From Planococcus citri (taxonomy: Eukaryota > Arthropoda > Insecta > Hemiptera > Pseudococcidae), in assembly GCF_950023065.1 (NCBI RefSeq), contig NC_088677.1:44408555-44472554 (forward strand): a stretch of DNA of 64,000 nt, read 5' to 3'. Below the pieces are notes generated by a model that saw only the letters and a program-made list of their open reading frames with translations, had not been told where the DNA came from and made no database searches. The translations under genes and the position numbers were made by a program. Shown here in pieces: positions 47,021-59,589 of this stretch. Position 1 is the stretch's first letter. Every line of letters starts with the position of its first letter.

Positions 47021-47365
47021 CTGAAAATGTAATAATATCATTAGTTCGACATTCCGAATCGATTAAGACAGATGAATCGCAAATCTGAGATGACGGTTTA
47101 AAAATAATATCTACTTTTTTGCAAATTGAACAAAATTTCAAAGTTGTACAATTCATCTATACCCTATAACTGATTCGGAATTCCAAATTGGTGACAACAT
47201 TAATTTTTTGGCCAAGTTTCATTCAAGTTTAGGTACTTAGGTACTGATTTTTTCGTAGAAATTTTCCGAATTTGAGCTTAGGTACCTACCTGTACCTACT
47301 TGACTATGTATATGTATACAGGCTTGCTACAGCTTATACAGGCCCGTTTCTGGAAGTGACATCGA
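47021..47365. other. Flank of the exon-like fragment
   Basis: The part to 47156 continues the open minus-strand frame and the similarity with 23.6 kb. 47230-47340 is TACCTA-rich. Nothing else is supported. Confidence 0.4.
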
Positions 47366-47738
47366 CTATCCGAGACCCGACGCGACGTTCCGAGGCCCGT
47401 TAGCGGGTCTCGGAACGTTTTCCTATTAAAAACTATATTTTCATGATGTACACACTTCAGGGATGCTATAGACAAATTTTTGTCTGGGACTCACAAAGTA
47501 GGTATCATACCTACAGTATATACAGCTTACCTTACTTCACCCCACACAGAAACTTCATACTCGCGTCATTCCTGTATAAATCACTCCTTGGAGATCGCAC
47601 CAACGGCTCTAGACCAGGCTTAATAGCCGCTAGCAAGGCGCATGCGCGAACGAATTTACCAGGCACTCTTTAAAATTTTTCTAAGTGTCAAAGACGCGGG
47701 CCTCGGATCGTCAGTACGATGCACTGGGTCTCGGATAG
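47366..47738. mobile_element. GC-richer nested inverted-repeat element
   Basis: Outer inverted ends CTATCCGAGACCC (47366-47378) and GGGTCTCGGATAG (47726-47738). Inside the left end is a 14-bp hairpin, CGTTCCGAGGCCCG-TTAG-CGGGTCTCGGAACG (47386-47417), with one G-T position. Near the right end GCGGGCCTCGGATCG (47697-47711) repeats the same word. The interior is less AT-rich than average (GCGCATGCGCG near 47639) and has no recognisable protein or tRNA. Confidence 0.7.
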
Positions 47739-50700
47739 TAAGCACGTTCCATATAGATAAGTACATACATATATATGGGAGAACGAAAAGATCTGTAGTC
47801 AATGAAATGTAACTCATTACATATGTACTTTCAGTAAATTTCTCGCATATGTTTTGGAATTCTCCAAAAATCCGAGTCTTCTTTCTTTGTTTTAAACTTG
47901 CGTCATCATTTTAGACTGAAAAAAAATGTGACGCAATGGAAAATAAAAGTATTCATCTATCAGCTACAGATAAATATTTGTTTTTGATTATAGTAAAATA
48001 CGCGGAATGACGCGTTTCTCCTCAAAAACTTGGAAAAGAGGATGTTCGGTGTGTGAGCGATTTATAAAAAAATGTTCAATTGAATAACAGAAGTTTTTTG
48101 CGAAAATAATAAGTATATTCATTGGCTTTGAACAATAAGATGCTTAAGATTTAAATTTTACATTATTTTTAAACTAGAAATGTGTAATTGGTGCTTCGAG
48201 CATGATGAAAGTGATTGAAGTGATACAAATGTCAATTGGTTTCGTTCCCAGCAACTTGAGCGTGTACACAATTCCTTTTTTACTGAGTAGCTATCATAGT
48301 AAATCTAAATACTACACGTTAGTTACATATTTACTAAAAATCTTTGTTGGGAGGGCTTTTTCATCCAAATATCTAATGGACTTTTTTCCCCTGGTATGGT
48401 AGGTATATTTAACGTAAGGGAGTGCCTACTCTAAATGAGTAATATATCCGACTTGAAACATTTTTAGTTTAATGCATACGTATAGGTACAGCATGTACAG
48501 GGTATCTCTCCAGTGATGGTACTCTGCTATATTCATTTTTTCAAATACCTAAGTATGACCAAATCGTGAGATTTTAAGTCGCATCAGACGCCTTACTTGT
48601 GAACCGTTGTCCAATTATGGGAATTTTTAAAAATTCTGATTTGAAAAAAGAAACAAGGAACATTTTTTCGGCAAAACAAGAGGTGAACGGAATGTGTTAA
48701 TGAAGAATTCTTAAAATCACATTTATAGACTTCTCAGAGTTAGGTATACCAAAAAGGTGATGGACAGATTTTTTTACTGGACTTCGTATAATATGAACTT
48801 TTCGAATAATCCTTCGCCCCTTCTCCCATTTCAGACTTTTCAAGTGAGTTGGCATTCCATTGTAGTTCTGAGAGAAATTCGAGTAGGTACCTGCTACCTA
48901 CCCATCATGAATTTTGAGTTAATTGACTCGTGGATATTGAGCTTTGCAATATGAATAAAATAAATATTAAAAAAATACATCTATTTTAGGATGCAAGCGA
49001 AGTTAGCAGGCTTTGATACTACCTCTGGTATAGTCGCAGACTGCATAGTGTAGACCTACAAAATACCTTGTTACGCAGACGCGGACCATCAACAGATGTC
49101 CTTTTAAAAAATTTACAAAGAAATTAAATAATTGATTTTATTATCGAACATGAATAGCGCTTGGTACAAGTATTTTATCATTTTTGGTAATAACTTTCAA
49201 GACCTACTTAAAATGTATTAAATTTATGACTCAGGCACATTCGGCGACAAAACGAAACGCGTTAGGTTAACAATACCGCGAAAACATCGATATAACATAT
49301 ATCCACACCCCATACAACAAATATTCGCCTTTCGATATTTCATTGTACAAACGATCAAAAATATTACGACTTCGAATCGGTCGTTTTTATAAGAAAAATG
49401 ATTAGCATTGGTTAAGTGTTCGACTATTGAACTGCTTCCCATTGACTCCTGTCGCGGCTGATTCTGAATAGATATTCACCCTTCTCCAGTTTCAGTATAG
49501 CTTTCAAAAGCCATGAATAAACCTTTGACCTCAAACAAAAGACCTACTACTGTTATAGCTCGCGTTTTCTCTTATGCATTCTCGACTCTTTGACACTCGA
49601 CTATACATTTCTTAAACTTATACACCTATAGTCCTACTCGTGATTTAAAGAATGGTGTTTTCTTGGTAAGAATGTTAAGACTTCTTTAACGTCATAATAG
49701 AGTTTAGAGTGTTCCTCGGCATGTACTTGTACAATTCTCTGGTTGCCGAATAAAATTGATAGGTATATGACTATACGTTTTTGTTTCAATACAAAAAAAA
49801 GTACCTACAGGTAATTGATATTTTTAAGTAGGTAGTTTATAATACCTACTTTAATGATTCAATAATTTGGCCGATCTTTATTAATAAGACTTGCGACCAG
49901 CGAGCTGTATGCCCAACATCAAATAGTATGTATACCAATCCAATAGGTAGTCCGTACATACTGTTTAGTGATCTGGATTGAATGAGTACCTTAATATCAA
50001 CGAGTTTTTTCTCTCTTTTTTTTGGTGAAAGATTTCTAAAATATTGTTGTTTTAGTAGTTAGTTTAGTCACCTATCTTTCCTTATTGACATTTGAATGTA
50101 CCTATTACTGTTATTTTGCAATTTATTTACGAAGTAACACCGACAAAGTACCTATACGTACTTAGTTTGTTGTGTGCTGTTTGATTGAATTTCACGGATT
50201 AACAGATTTACTCGAATAGCGTTTGTGTTTATTATCAGATGCACGAGGCAAAATTTTATAATGGATGGAATGTGTTTTGTGTTTTTTTTTATACTTCCAC
50301 AAATTCTACTAGATGAAATAGATTATTGTAAATCAATCGTGCGGAAATTTTAAAAATATTCGATTTGTAGTATTTTTGAGTCTATTATTTTTTGTTTTAT
50401 CTCATGTTACAAATACCTACCTACATTTGTTACAATTCGAGAATATGTAGTTAGACAGCTTACATTTCATGGAATTTTTCAGTCATTCTGTTCGAAATGT
50501 TTTCAGCAAATAAATTATTTAATTATACGTACCTATCTTACAGGAGTACCACTCGAGCTAACGTTCTTCGATTTTAACAAAATCAAGCTACACACTACAT
50601 AAATCGGAAGACCATTTATGGTACCAAAATCCTCGTAACCAAAATTTAAATGATTTTTTGCCATTTTTAAAAAAATAAGTATGTTAGTATATGAGGAAGT

Positions 50701-50796
50701 TTTCTCATTATTAAGTATTACGAATTTTTAATTTTTTTAAAAAAAATAATTATGTATACGAATCAAATCATCTGTAGGCTAATTCAAAAAAAATCA
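47739..50796. other. Gene-free stretch
   Basis: No supported gene. Short open frames (for example 48202-48402 and 49224-49442) lack motifs and splice context. 49000-49500 is more balanced in composition. The rest is AT-rich with TACCTA motifs. Confidence 0.4.
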
Positions 50797-50862
50797 TTTT
50801 TGAGCTGTTCTGGCTAAAGCCTTCTGCAAGTTTTTAATTTTCTTCAGGAATTTCAAGCAAGT
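50797..50862 (+). repeat. Solo copy of the fold-back arm unit found at 51.4 kb
   Basis: CATTTTTGAGCTGTTCTGGC...CTTCTGCAAGTTTTTAATTTTCTTCAGGAATTTC parallels the left arm text at about 51415-51475 (CTGTTCTATAGAGCTTCCAG, CGAGTTTTTAGTTTTCTTCA). It is in the same orientation as that arm. Confidence 0.6.
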
Positions 50863-51118
50863 ACTTACATGGTACTTACGCTGAAATAGCGAAGCATGAA
50901 TTTAAGCAGTTTAAACTTCAGTATGCGATATTCCAAGCTTCTCTGTTCAAAATGAATGTCTTGATTAACGAATTGACTAACTTATTAATGTTTTGGTACC
51001 TACTCAGGTAACAAATTTCACATTTATGCAAATGGACACACTCTCCGGAGTGAATTTCAATTTATTCTTTGAGAAAATTGGAAAATTGCTGGACCTGGAG
51101 ACTCTGGAAGGGCTCAGA

Positions 51119-51970
51119 AAACAATTTTAAAAATTCAGAAAATGTATATTTTAGTGAAATTCTAAAATTATTATTATTTTTTAAGGATCTATTGAAAGTT
51201 TAGAAAAACACACACTCCCCTAAAATGCACGAATGACCCAACTACGTTCCTTCATAGGTAATTAAAATTTGAATTGAAACGCATCTAATGTAGGTAATCC
51301 GGTTGTTTTTTGCTCAACTTTCCATCTTTTTTTTTCATGAAGCATTTCATTTTCAAACGAAACGAACTCGACCAAAGATTTTACTCCTTTTCAACACTTT
51401 CTACTCGAAAATAACCATTTTCATCAAACTGTTCTATAGAGCTTCCAGCGAGTTTTTAGTTTTCTTCAAAAATTTCTGAGAAATGAACCTGACCATCCGG
51501 GTCTTCTCAATCTGTACTTAATCATCGTAAAATTCCAGATGTGTAAATTCAAAAGTGAATTTTGACCTGCTATAAAATTTTATTTTAGAAAAAATACAAT
51601 CGCATATCGAGAAGACCTAATAAACACCAATCAAAATTATAGGATGGTCTGGTTCAGAAATTTCTGAAGAAAACTAAAAACTCGCTGGAAGCCCCAGAAC
51701 AGTCTAGTAAAAGTGGTTATTTTCGAGTTGTAACTTGTAAGTAAGTAGGCAAGTAATAAGTAAGTAAGTAAGTGTTGAAAAGAAGTAACAATTTGGAAAT
51801 CAAATAATTCATGAAAATGATGGGAAAATTGAGCAAAAAACAACCGAAGTACATTGGGTGTGTTTCAATTTAGGCATGTATTTTTCTAAACTTTCAATAG
51901 GTCCTTAAAAAATTATGATAATTTCAGAATTTCACCGAGTATGTACATTTTCTGAATTTTTAAAATCGTT
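51119..51970. mobile_element. Large imperfect inverted repeat, arms of about 360-390 bp
   Basis: The left arm (51119-51508) and the complement of the right arm (51609-51970) share, in order: ATTTTAAAAATTCAGAAAATGTA, GTGAAATTCT.AAATTAT, CTATTGAAAGTTTAGAAAAA, TTGTTTTTTGCTCAA, AACTCG.AAATAACCA, CCAGCGAGTTTTTAGTTTTC, GACCATCC and GGTCTTCTC. The right arm carries small insertions (a GTAA-type microsatellite at 51737-51774 and about 30 nt near 51618-51644). The unpaired centre is about 100 nt. A partial direct repeat of the outer end continues at 51990-52070. Confidence 0.8.
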
Positions 51971-54099
51971 TCCAATGTTATAGACCCTAAATTTTGGAAT
52001 CAATTCATGTGTTTTTCTCAACTTTCATAGATCCTTAAAGAAAAATAATAGGTAATAATTTCAAGCAAGTCCAAATTTAAACAATTTTTTTGTTTTTATA
52101 ATTTTATACCTTCGTCTAAAAAGTACCTCGTTATTCCTGTACCTCCACCCAGACGTGATGAAGGAACTCGTTGGTACATTTTGCAAAATTATCTATGTTC
52201 ATAAAATTTTTGAAAATCACGCTTCATATGAAAGACGCGAGAATAAAACAGCAACCTAGCGAGCTTTCACCTTTTCAGGCGAGTAAAACGTTTCGTTTAT
52301 TATGCCGCCACGCAAACCAAAGAGGTAGCATTAACAAAATGACACACGAGAGACTAAATGCGCTATATATAGAAAAGTTGATGTAGAAAAAAAAATCATA
52401 AATCATCGTCCGTTTGAAAGTGTCGAGCATGATGTAAGGAAAATCGCTTTATTCATGCAAGGGAGAAATATAAAACCGGTACTTACCCTGTATAATAATA
52501 AACGACAATGGTAACAGTGACAATAATGATAATAACTCTTAGGGGGAGTTTGTTATTTTGTGCCCTTTTAGATACGTGTTCGTGTTCGTCAAAAACAATT
52601 ACCCAATGAATCCGCCATATTTTCTGATATTAAACAAGTCTCCATATTCCTAGTTCGAAATGAATGACTATAAAGCTTTGGCTGTAGATGAGATGAGTTT
52701 GTTGTAGCGTTTGAAATTTTTCCCGTTTTCCCCTCTTTTCTCGCCCTTCGTGTAGTTGTTGTAGAAATGTGCAACTCGAGGAAAAAACAGTAACATTTTG
52801 TGCAAACTGCAAAGTAAAGTTTTTTTTTGAGATTCACAATTACTTTTACTTCCAATAGGTATAGTACCTATCAGAATAATTAGTGTCTGTTGTTGTTTTT
52901 TTGGTTTTTTTTTACCTTATATGTACTTGCTTAGATTAATTGTGAATTCGATGAATGATGTGTTTAGTTATGGTTCGCACAAAAAAGTGCCAAATTTTAT
53001 ATCATCTTGTGTCATCGATAAACGTTCCAACAAATTAATCACGTACCGTACCCTTTCAGCATCGTAGCGAATTTCAAAATGCAAGGGTGTTTCTACAGTA
53101 ATTTTCAGGAGGTACTGGAACAGCAACTATTATCATTTTACATGTTCATTTTGTCCCTTCAATTTTTTGCCACTGGTAAACGATTTTAATTCGTTGGTAA
53201 CTACATTCAATCGGCCATCTTCAAATACGTTTACATTCATTTAATACAAATCATTAATTTTGATAAAACATTTGAAAATGTTAGGTAGGCACTTCATCAA
53301 TTCATGGAGGGTAAATTTCACGAACGTTTTAAGCTTGGGTTTGACATTTATCATAATGAATAGATTTGATGATGCAGTAGGCTAATCGTACCTATACTTA
53401 CTTCTTTATTTATTTAGAAGAAATAGGAGTGTCATGAAGATGAGTTAATTCGAATTTAAGTAAGTAAGTAAGTAAGTAAGTAAGTAGGTTGGTAGAGGTA
53501 CTCAACAGAGTATTTTGCGGCGGGTAAAATGGGTAGAAATAAATATGCCTGTTGAAGGTATCTACTCGAAAAAATCGTCCGTCTAAAATGAGGGAAAATT
53601 GCGGAGATAACCATGACTTAAAATCAATGTACCTAGGCTAATTCAAAATCTTTTGAAACATATTCAAAAGAATTGAACAATTTGCAAAATCTCAGGCAAT
53701 TTATTTTTGAAAATTTGAAAAATGATCCTTACAATTCTCTAAATGTTGAAAAAATGTTTTCAAATAGGTACCTATGTAATGAATGATGATTAATTTCATT
53801 AAAATTGCATGTACACAAAGAAAACTGTTGAAACCGCAGTTGAAAAATTTGTTCAAAGTGTCCTAGAAATTGATTGCTAAACGCTAAAATAGGTATACCT
53901 AGAAATGTATAGAAAATGAAAATTTTCAGCAATAATCGGTACCTAGATAAATTTATGTTTTCCTATACTCATATTTTAGTCCCTGAACTCAGATAACATA
54001 AATTATGTAGGTACCTACTTATTTACTACTTGAATATTTTTAATTTTCTTTAAATACGTATGTGTAGTATACTCTGTTAAAGGTCTCAATTTTGAGGCC
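51971..54099. other. Gene-free stretch with a TAAG array
   Basis: No supported gene. 52130-52640 has balanced composition and may be regulatory (ACCTAGCGAGCTTTCACC, GTCGAGCATGATGTAAGG). A (TAAG)n tract lies at 53457-53486. 53.5-54.0 kb is AT-rich. Confidence 0.4.
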
Positions 54100-54371
54100 C
54101 TAGAGACTGAAAGATATGTAGCTGTGCCTGTGAGACTGTTTTCAACAGCTAATCGATTTGTATGTACATCCAAAACATTAATTTATACCTTCTTAATCAT
54201 GCTCCTGAATTGCTCTGCTCCGGTTTGAAAAACCATCCTACAGATACTTGACCTTTTCAACATCTCTTTCATTGATGACAAAATCAAACTTTTTTGTGCT
54301 TCCGTTGAAAAGAGATCACTTCGCTTGAATTTCAATCGAGCCGACTCTTGTGATCTGTATCGTAGCCGCAT
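54100..54371 (-). CDS. Exon-like fragment, possibly two exons of an unknown protein
   Basis: On the minus strand, 54371-54189 reads MRLRYRSQESARLKFKRSDL then FSTEAQKSLILSSMKEMLKR then SSICRMVFQTGAEQFRSMIK, a basic, well-mixed composition. It ends at a donor (AAGAAG|GTATAA). A 53-nt intron (54188-54136) with acceptor GAAAACAG would join it in frame to SHRHSYISFSL and a stop at 54100. The frame is open upstream of the ATG, so it could be an internal exon. I do not recognise the protein, and no further exons were found. Confidence 0.25.
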
Positions 54372-55172
54372 GCAGGTATACCTACTATAGAATTATTACT
54401 TACAAATACGAGGATAATATAATAGGTCATTCAACACAGTAAGGTTGCGGTCAACTATAACGCGTTTAATATTTGTACAACAAAAGATTAACTGCAGCAC
54501 TGCAGCCTGCAGAGTATCTATTAAAGGCATGTGAATGTGATGAAGTTGTGCAGAAAAACTGTCCCGAATTTATTTAACTACCTACATACTGAATGAATGG
54601 TGCATTTGTATTAAATGCACATCAGTTTACGATAAGACGACAATTTTTTGGGGTTTGTGGTACATGCTTGAGCAAAACCTGTCGAAGACAAATTTGAATC
54701 TGATACAAAGGTAAATAAAGGCATGAAAATCATTCTAAATTTGATTTTTACTAGACGCATGGCTGGTTTAAAACAGTAAAAAAATTGATTTATATTTTTC
54801 TGACTATGAAATCAACTTTATTTAGATACCTGCTTGTCTACATTTTCTTCAAAAACATCAAATACAACCCCTCCTCCGCAGAAATTGAATTTAAGCCTCA
54901 CATTTTCCGGGTATGAATGAATTCTCCTAGAATCAAAAATCTCGTCAAAAGTTTTTACGTCGTGGATTCATAGCTTCAAAGCGGATCTCTCCCGATCCCT
55001 TGTTTTAAAAAATGATTTTTTTTCTCGATGATATATCTAGGCACCTATCTCTTAAACTCGCTTTTGAAAAAAATCTCTTGTGAAAAACTTTCTTTTAAAA
55101 AAAAAACTCTAATCTCTATACATATAGGAGAAAAAACGTAGGTATCCCCAAAAAATTTTTGTCTCCAAATAA
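54372..55172. other. Gene-free stretch
   Basis: AT-rich, with direct CTGCAGC words near 54491-54510. No gene or element boundary recognised. Confidence 0.4.
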
Positions 55173-55728
55173 AATTGAAGAGTCCACGGAAAGAACCAGG
55201 TAAGTCACTTTTTTTTCAAAAATGAGTTTAGGGCGGTTGAACTAAATTCACACTGAGGAGTAGAAAAATGTAGTCAATTTGGATTTTTAAAAAAATCGAT
55301 TTTTTGCGGTTGAAATGGCCTTTAAAAAAAAGAGGAGGGGAGAGAAAAGAGCCGAGACCGAATGTGAGGCAAACAGGAAGAAAATTTCAACATCGCTAAC
55401 TATTTAGAATGCTAAAATTTTTCATTATGTCATCATAATAATCGATTTTCATTGAATTTAAGTTGTTGCAAAACGCTAATTTTTTGATTCTTTGCTTGAT
55501 TTTTTCACGAAAAGAGTGACTTATCAACTCGTGACTGGCGTATCTCTTCATTTTTTTTCTACTATGCCTCAAATTGTGTTTGTGGGATGTTGTGGGATGT
55601 ACTTCCAGTCATTACTTTGATGAAATTCAAATGCACTACAAAATTGGAGCATTCTGATACTTCAAAATGCTGTAACACAAAAGTTTGAAAAAGTGACTTA
55701 CCTGGTTCTTTCCGTGGACTCTTCAATT
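55173..55728. mobile_element. Element with about 45-bp inverted ends
   Basis: The left end AATTGAAGAGTCCACGGAAA-GAACCAGGTAAGTCACTTTTT (from 55173) is matched almost perfectly by the complement of the right end (to 55728). The 556-bp interior has no coding capacity. A further GTGACTTATC word near 55515 suggests subterminal repeats. No clear target duplication. Confidence 0.8.
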
Positions 55729-58603
55729 GGTTTTTGACTTCAACAAAAATTTAACCGTTTAGAGGTTCTCTAGATTTCCATGATTGGGAAACAAATTGCT
55801 TTGAAGAGTGTAATAGGCTACCCCGCCCAATCAGCCAAATCACAAAAAACTTTAGCTTTCTAAGAAAAATCATTTCAAAAAATGAAAGTGTTAAAAAATC
55901 TCAAATCCTTTATGTCCAACAAAACAAATAAGTATAATTTGGATAAATGAAATGACCGACTGAATTTGCAGAAGAATTTTTACTTTTGTTTACCAGTAGT
56001 AGGTATTACCACTATTTCTCTTCAAGTCCATCTTCATATTATAATTATTTTTTTCCAAAATGACATTCACATTTACATATTATACATACTATTTTTTATT
56101 TGTTTTGTTGAAATGAAGAATTTGAAGTTTTTCAAAACTTTTATTTCCCATAATGATTTTTCTTTGAAAGCTCAACTTTTTTGTGATTTTGGCCAATTGG
56201 GCGTTTGTTTACCTAACAAGGAAACCCAGAAAACCTCCAAGAGATCAATAAACAAGTATACCTACTTCTTTTTGTAAACGAAATCATCTTTTTATGGTGG
56301 AGAAAGAGGACAACTTCTTCGTTGGGGAAACCTTGTGGAAAAATTTCGTTTTGTAAACAACTCATTTTCAAACTCATTTTTTGAAAACAAAAAAACAACA
56401 AAAAACAAAAACAAAACATGCTTAAGAGGAGGGAGAGGATGCGGAAAATTCTCAGGAGGTCCTAATTTTTTTTGCCCAGGTCCCACATTTATGCTCTCGG
56501 CGGCACTGATACGTAGTTACATATGTATTTAATTCAAGAAATGCAAGCATTGATTATAGGTACGAGTATAGGTACCTATTAATTTATTGGCATTCTTTCA
56601 ACAAATCGCCAAACTTTAGCCACTACGTTTGAAAGAAGGAGAGAGTTTATTCTTTTCCAAAATTATTGGGCTTCTTATTTTAGGTTCACCCATATAACAC
56701 TACTTAAGGTATGAAATCGCTTCAAAGACTACCTAGGTCTAACTAGTAAGCTACGAGATAGATAATAGTAATCCACTGCCCACACTACTCTACGAGTATA
56801 CTTATGTTGCTTTCGGCCTGTAATATTTACTATAGGTATTAGGTACATAATAATCTCTTCGGTAACGGTTTGTAAAATTTAAAGGCTGCGAATTTATGTA
56901 AATACGCGGAACTGGAGCTAGAAAAAAAAATCATGAAAAATGACTGTCCATTACGTGGTACGTGTCAAAAAAGGCGATGAAATTTTTCCGCTGTTGGCTT
57001 TACGACAATATATAATATCGTTATCAAATGCAGCACGTCGGTAAATTCGATATCTCTGCCAGTGTAAAGCTAACAACGGGCTGGATAAAAAAAATATATA
57101 GTAGCAGAACAAAGCGCTGTTTACAACCAGTGTATGATATAGAGAGATGCGAAGGTAAAACAATGAATTTACGGATGAGATAACAGTCATATGCGTTTAG
57201 GATAGTGGTTGGAGATCGGTTTATCGGATAACTGGGTTTGTCGGTTTTTAGCGGGGGTGCGCGCAGACAGTAGACGCGCTGCCGTAAGTGGTACATCAAA
57301 GCCGTTTACCTGTGTCAAGGGTTAATCGACTGTAAAGCATAGCTGCACGTTATAACGCTGCTATATCCTTTTGTAACTGCTATAGTTGCTAAATTTCCCC
57401 GTTCTCTGCTTCTGTTGCACCATTCTAAATTAAAGTTATTAATTATTATCCCACCCGCGAAAACATCGTGTTTTCCTATTTTGTTTCTGCGTACGTAATG
57501 TACCCTTTTTCGGATACACGCGTTTATACGTACCTTATACATAGGTATAAAGCAATACGACATACATAGCTATACATACACGTGTATAGGAAAACGCAAT
57601 CCAAAGTTTAATAGGTAGGTACCAGCAAAGGAATCTGACTTTGTCGTTTGTTCGTGTACCTCTATCTACTATCTACAACAAAATATTCAGCCAGCTAGTT
57701 TCGTAAAATCTGAAACCCATAAACCAACATACCATCGTATCGCGTAGTAATGCAACCTTTAAACGCCGCGCCGCCAGATCCTTTGGCGTGTTATTCTGAA
57801 ACCAGCACCTTTGTATTTTCCGCTCATTGGTATGTCTTTAAAAAACACAATTTCTTATATCCCCAACCCCATCCAACAATAGGTAGGTATGTTAAATGTT
57901 CACGATACACACTCGAAAAAAGACCCAAAAAATGTCAACGTGATCAATTATTAATACCGTCACGCGATTTTTTCGCCCTCCTACCAGAATTCAGTAGTAA
58001 TTTGCAGCTGGATTACAACCATCTTAAGAATGAAGTACAAGGTACCTAAAGGTAACAGTGGTGTAGAGTATTCAAGAAGTGGGCGGACAAGAAGTGTATC
58101 ATGTACAATGTAACGCTTATAAAAAGCATTTTTTATCGCTAAACACTTTGTCCACCTTAAAGTCGTAATTTTATAGATGATCCTTTTCACCTCATTGAAA
58201 ATAAACGAATGATTTATTACCTGAAAAAATACGCAGCCAGCCTGCCCTATTGAGCTGCGCAGTTGACCGTAGGCCTACATGAGACGTACGTCTACGTACT
58301 TATCGTAACAAATAACTCGCAAGTGTTTGGTGTTTATTTTTTGTTGTTGTTGTAATGTTTGGAAAAATGTTTTCTTGATGAAGATTCGTATTATGTCAGC
58401 TTGGGTGATTCGGTTCTGCAATTTTTGTGTCGGAGTGATTCGTTTAACACGACGATTGCTCATTGAATGAAGGGTTTCATTAGTGCTATTACTCGTATTA
58501 TTCATCAACATTCGTTTTCCAATTTTTCAGATTGGTATGTGCTTTATACTTGAACCTCCAGAGTCCAGACACTCCTCACACTAGGTTCTCCTAGATATAT
58601 GGG
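55729..58603. other. Gene-free stretch with a regulatory-like block
   Basis: No supported gene. 56.3-56.5 kb is an interspersed-repeat fragment (GGAGGGAGAGGATGCGG, CGGCGGCACTGATACG). 57000-57500 is balanced in composition. The 99-codon plus-strand frame at 57750-58049 has no recognised motif. Confidence 0.4.
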
Positions 58604-59140
58604 GTGGATCGCAAAAAAAAATGTTTCGGAGGATTTTGACCAAATTCAGCGAAGACCTTAATTTCGAGTTGAATGTCACTCAGAAAAAACGTCAACTCTG
58701 GAGACGTCCTTGGAGGGAAGATATGGGTGCTCCGGGAAGGGGTATTTTGAAAAATAGTCGTTTTTCTCGGGTCATTGACATCAAAATCCTAGATCAGTTT
58801 CTTCTACCCAGCGTATGAGAATTTGCTATTGCTAATTGAGTGTAGGTATTCTGGGATGTTTGTGTTTTGAAAATATTTAGTGGTCTCGAATTTTGATACA
58901 TTGGCCTAAATTGACACAGAATTTCAAATATACCTTTTAGAGCTAGGCAATTTTTTCCAAAATAGGTTGAGTATGAGCTAGAACGAGAAAACCACGATGC
59001 TTTCAAAATGCGTCCTCTTTAAGGAGTCGTATCTTCTCTTCGAAGTCACTTCCGGAGCTAGAAATTTCCTGAATGACTCAAACTCAAAATGAAGATCTCC
59101 GCGAAATTTTGTCAAGTTCAGACTTTTTTTCTCGATCCAC
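58604..59140. mobile_element. Element with diverged long inverted ends (GTGGATCG)
   Basis: The left end GTGGATCGCAAAAAAAAATG (58604) pairs with the complement of 59121-59140 (GTGGATCGAGAAAAAAAGTC). Matching continues inward: TTGACCAAATTCAGCGAAGA against TTGACAAAATTTCGCGGAGA, then CTTAATTTCGAGTT against CTTCATTTTGAGTT. The arms are about 110 bp and diverged. The short plus-strand frame at 58621-58818 lies within the left arm and is not a gene. Confidence 0.7.
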
Positions 59141-59589
59141 GCCTGCTGTTTCAGTACTTACTCACTCATACCTACATCATTTTTATAATTCATTAAAATT
59201 GAGTATAGCTCAGCAGGGTGTTTAGTGGCCAAAAAAACTACAAATTTACGAAAAAAAGTACGAAATTTTGAAAGGATTTTTATAATGAAGAAAAAACAAA
59301 GTGAAGAAAAGCCGTGATTGAAAAACTTTTGCGCATCAACTCCCATTTTCATAGTTTGGTTGATTTATACAATACAATCGTACCTACCAGATGTAAAGCG
59401 CGCTCGTGCGCTTGTACCTACGAGCAGGATGTCCAACGGTCCTGCAATGAAGTCCTGCAGAAGTCCTGATTTTTTTCAATTAAATTTCAAATTTTCAATT
59501 CACTTCTACTTTTTTTTTGAAATTTTGAGAAAATTTTGTTTAAAAAGGGCTCATTTGTCGACTTTTTTAGAACTTGAATGACACATTTT

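Noticed and set aside
51737..51774. Microsatellite considered as a separate feature of interest
   Set aside because: It is a simple GTAA-type expansion inside one arm of the 51-kb inverted repeat.
57750..58049. 99-codon plus-strand open frame
   Set aside because: No motif or homologous family recognised; includes TACCTA-type repeat text.
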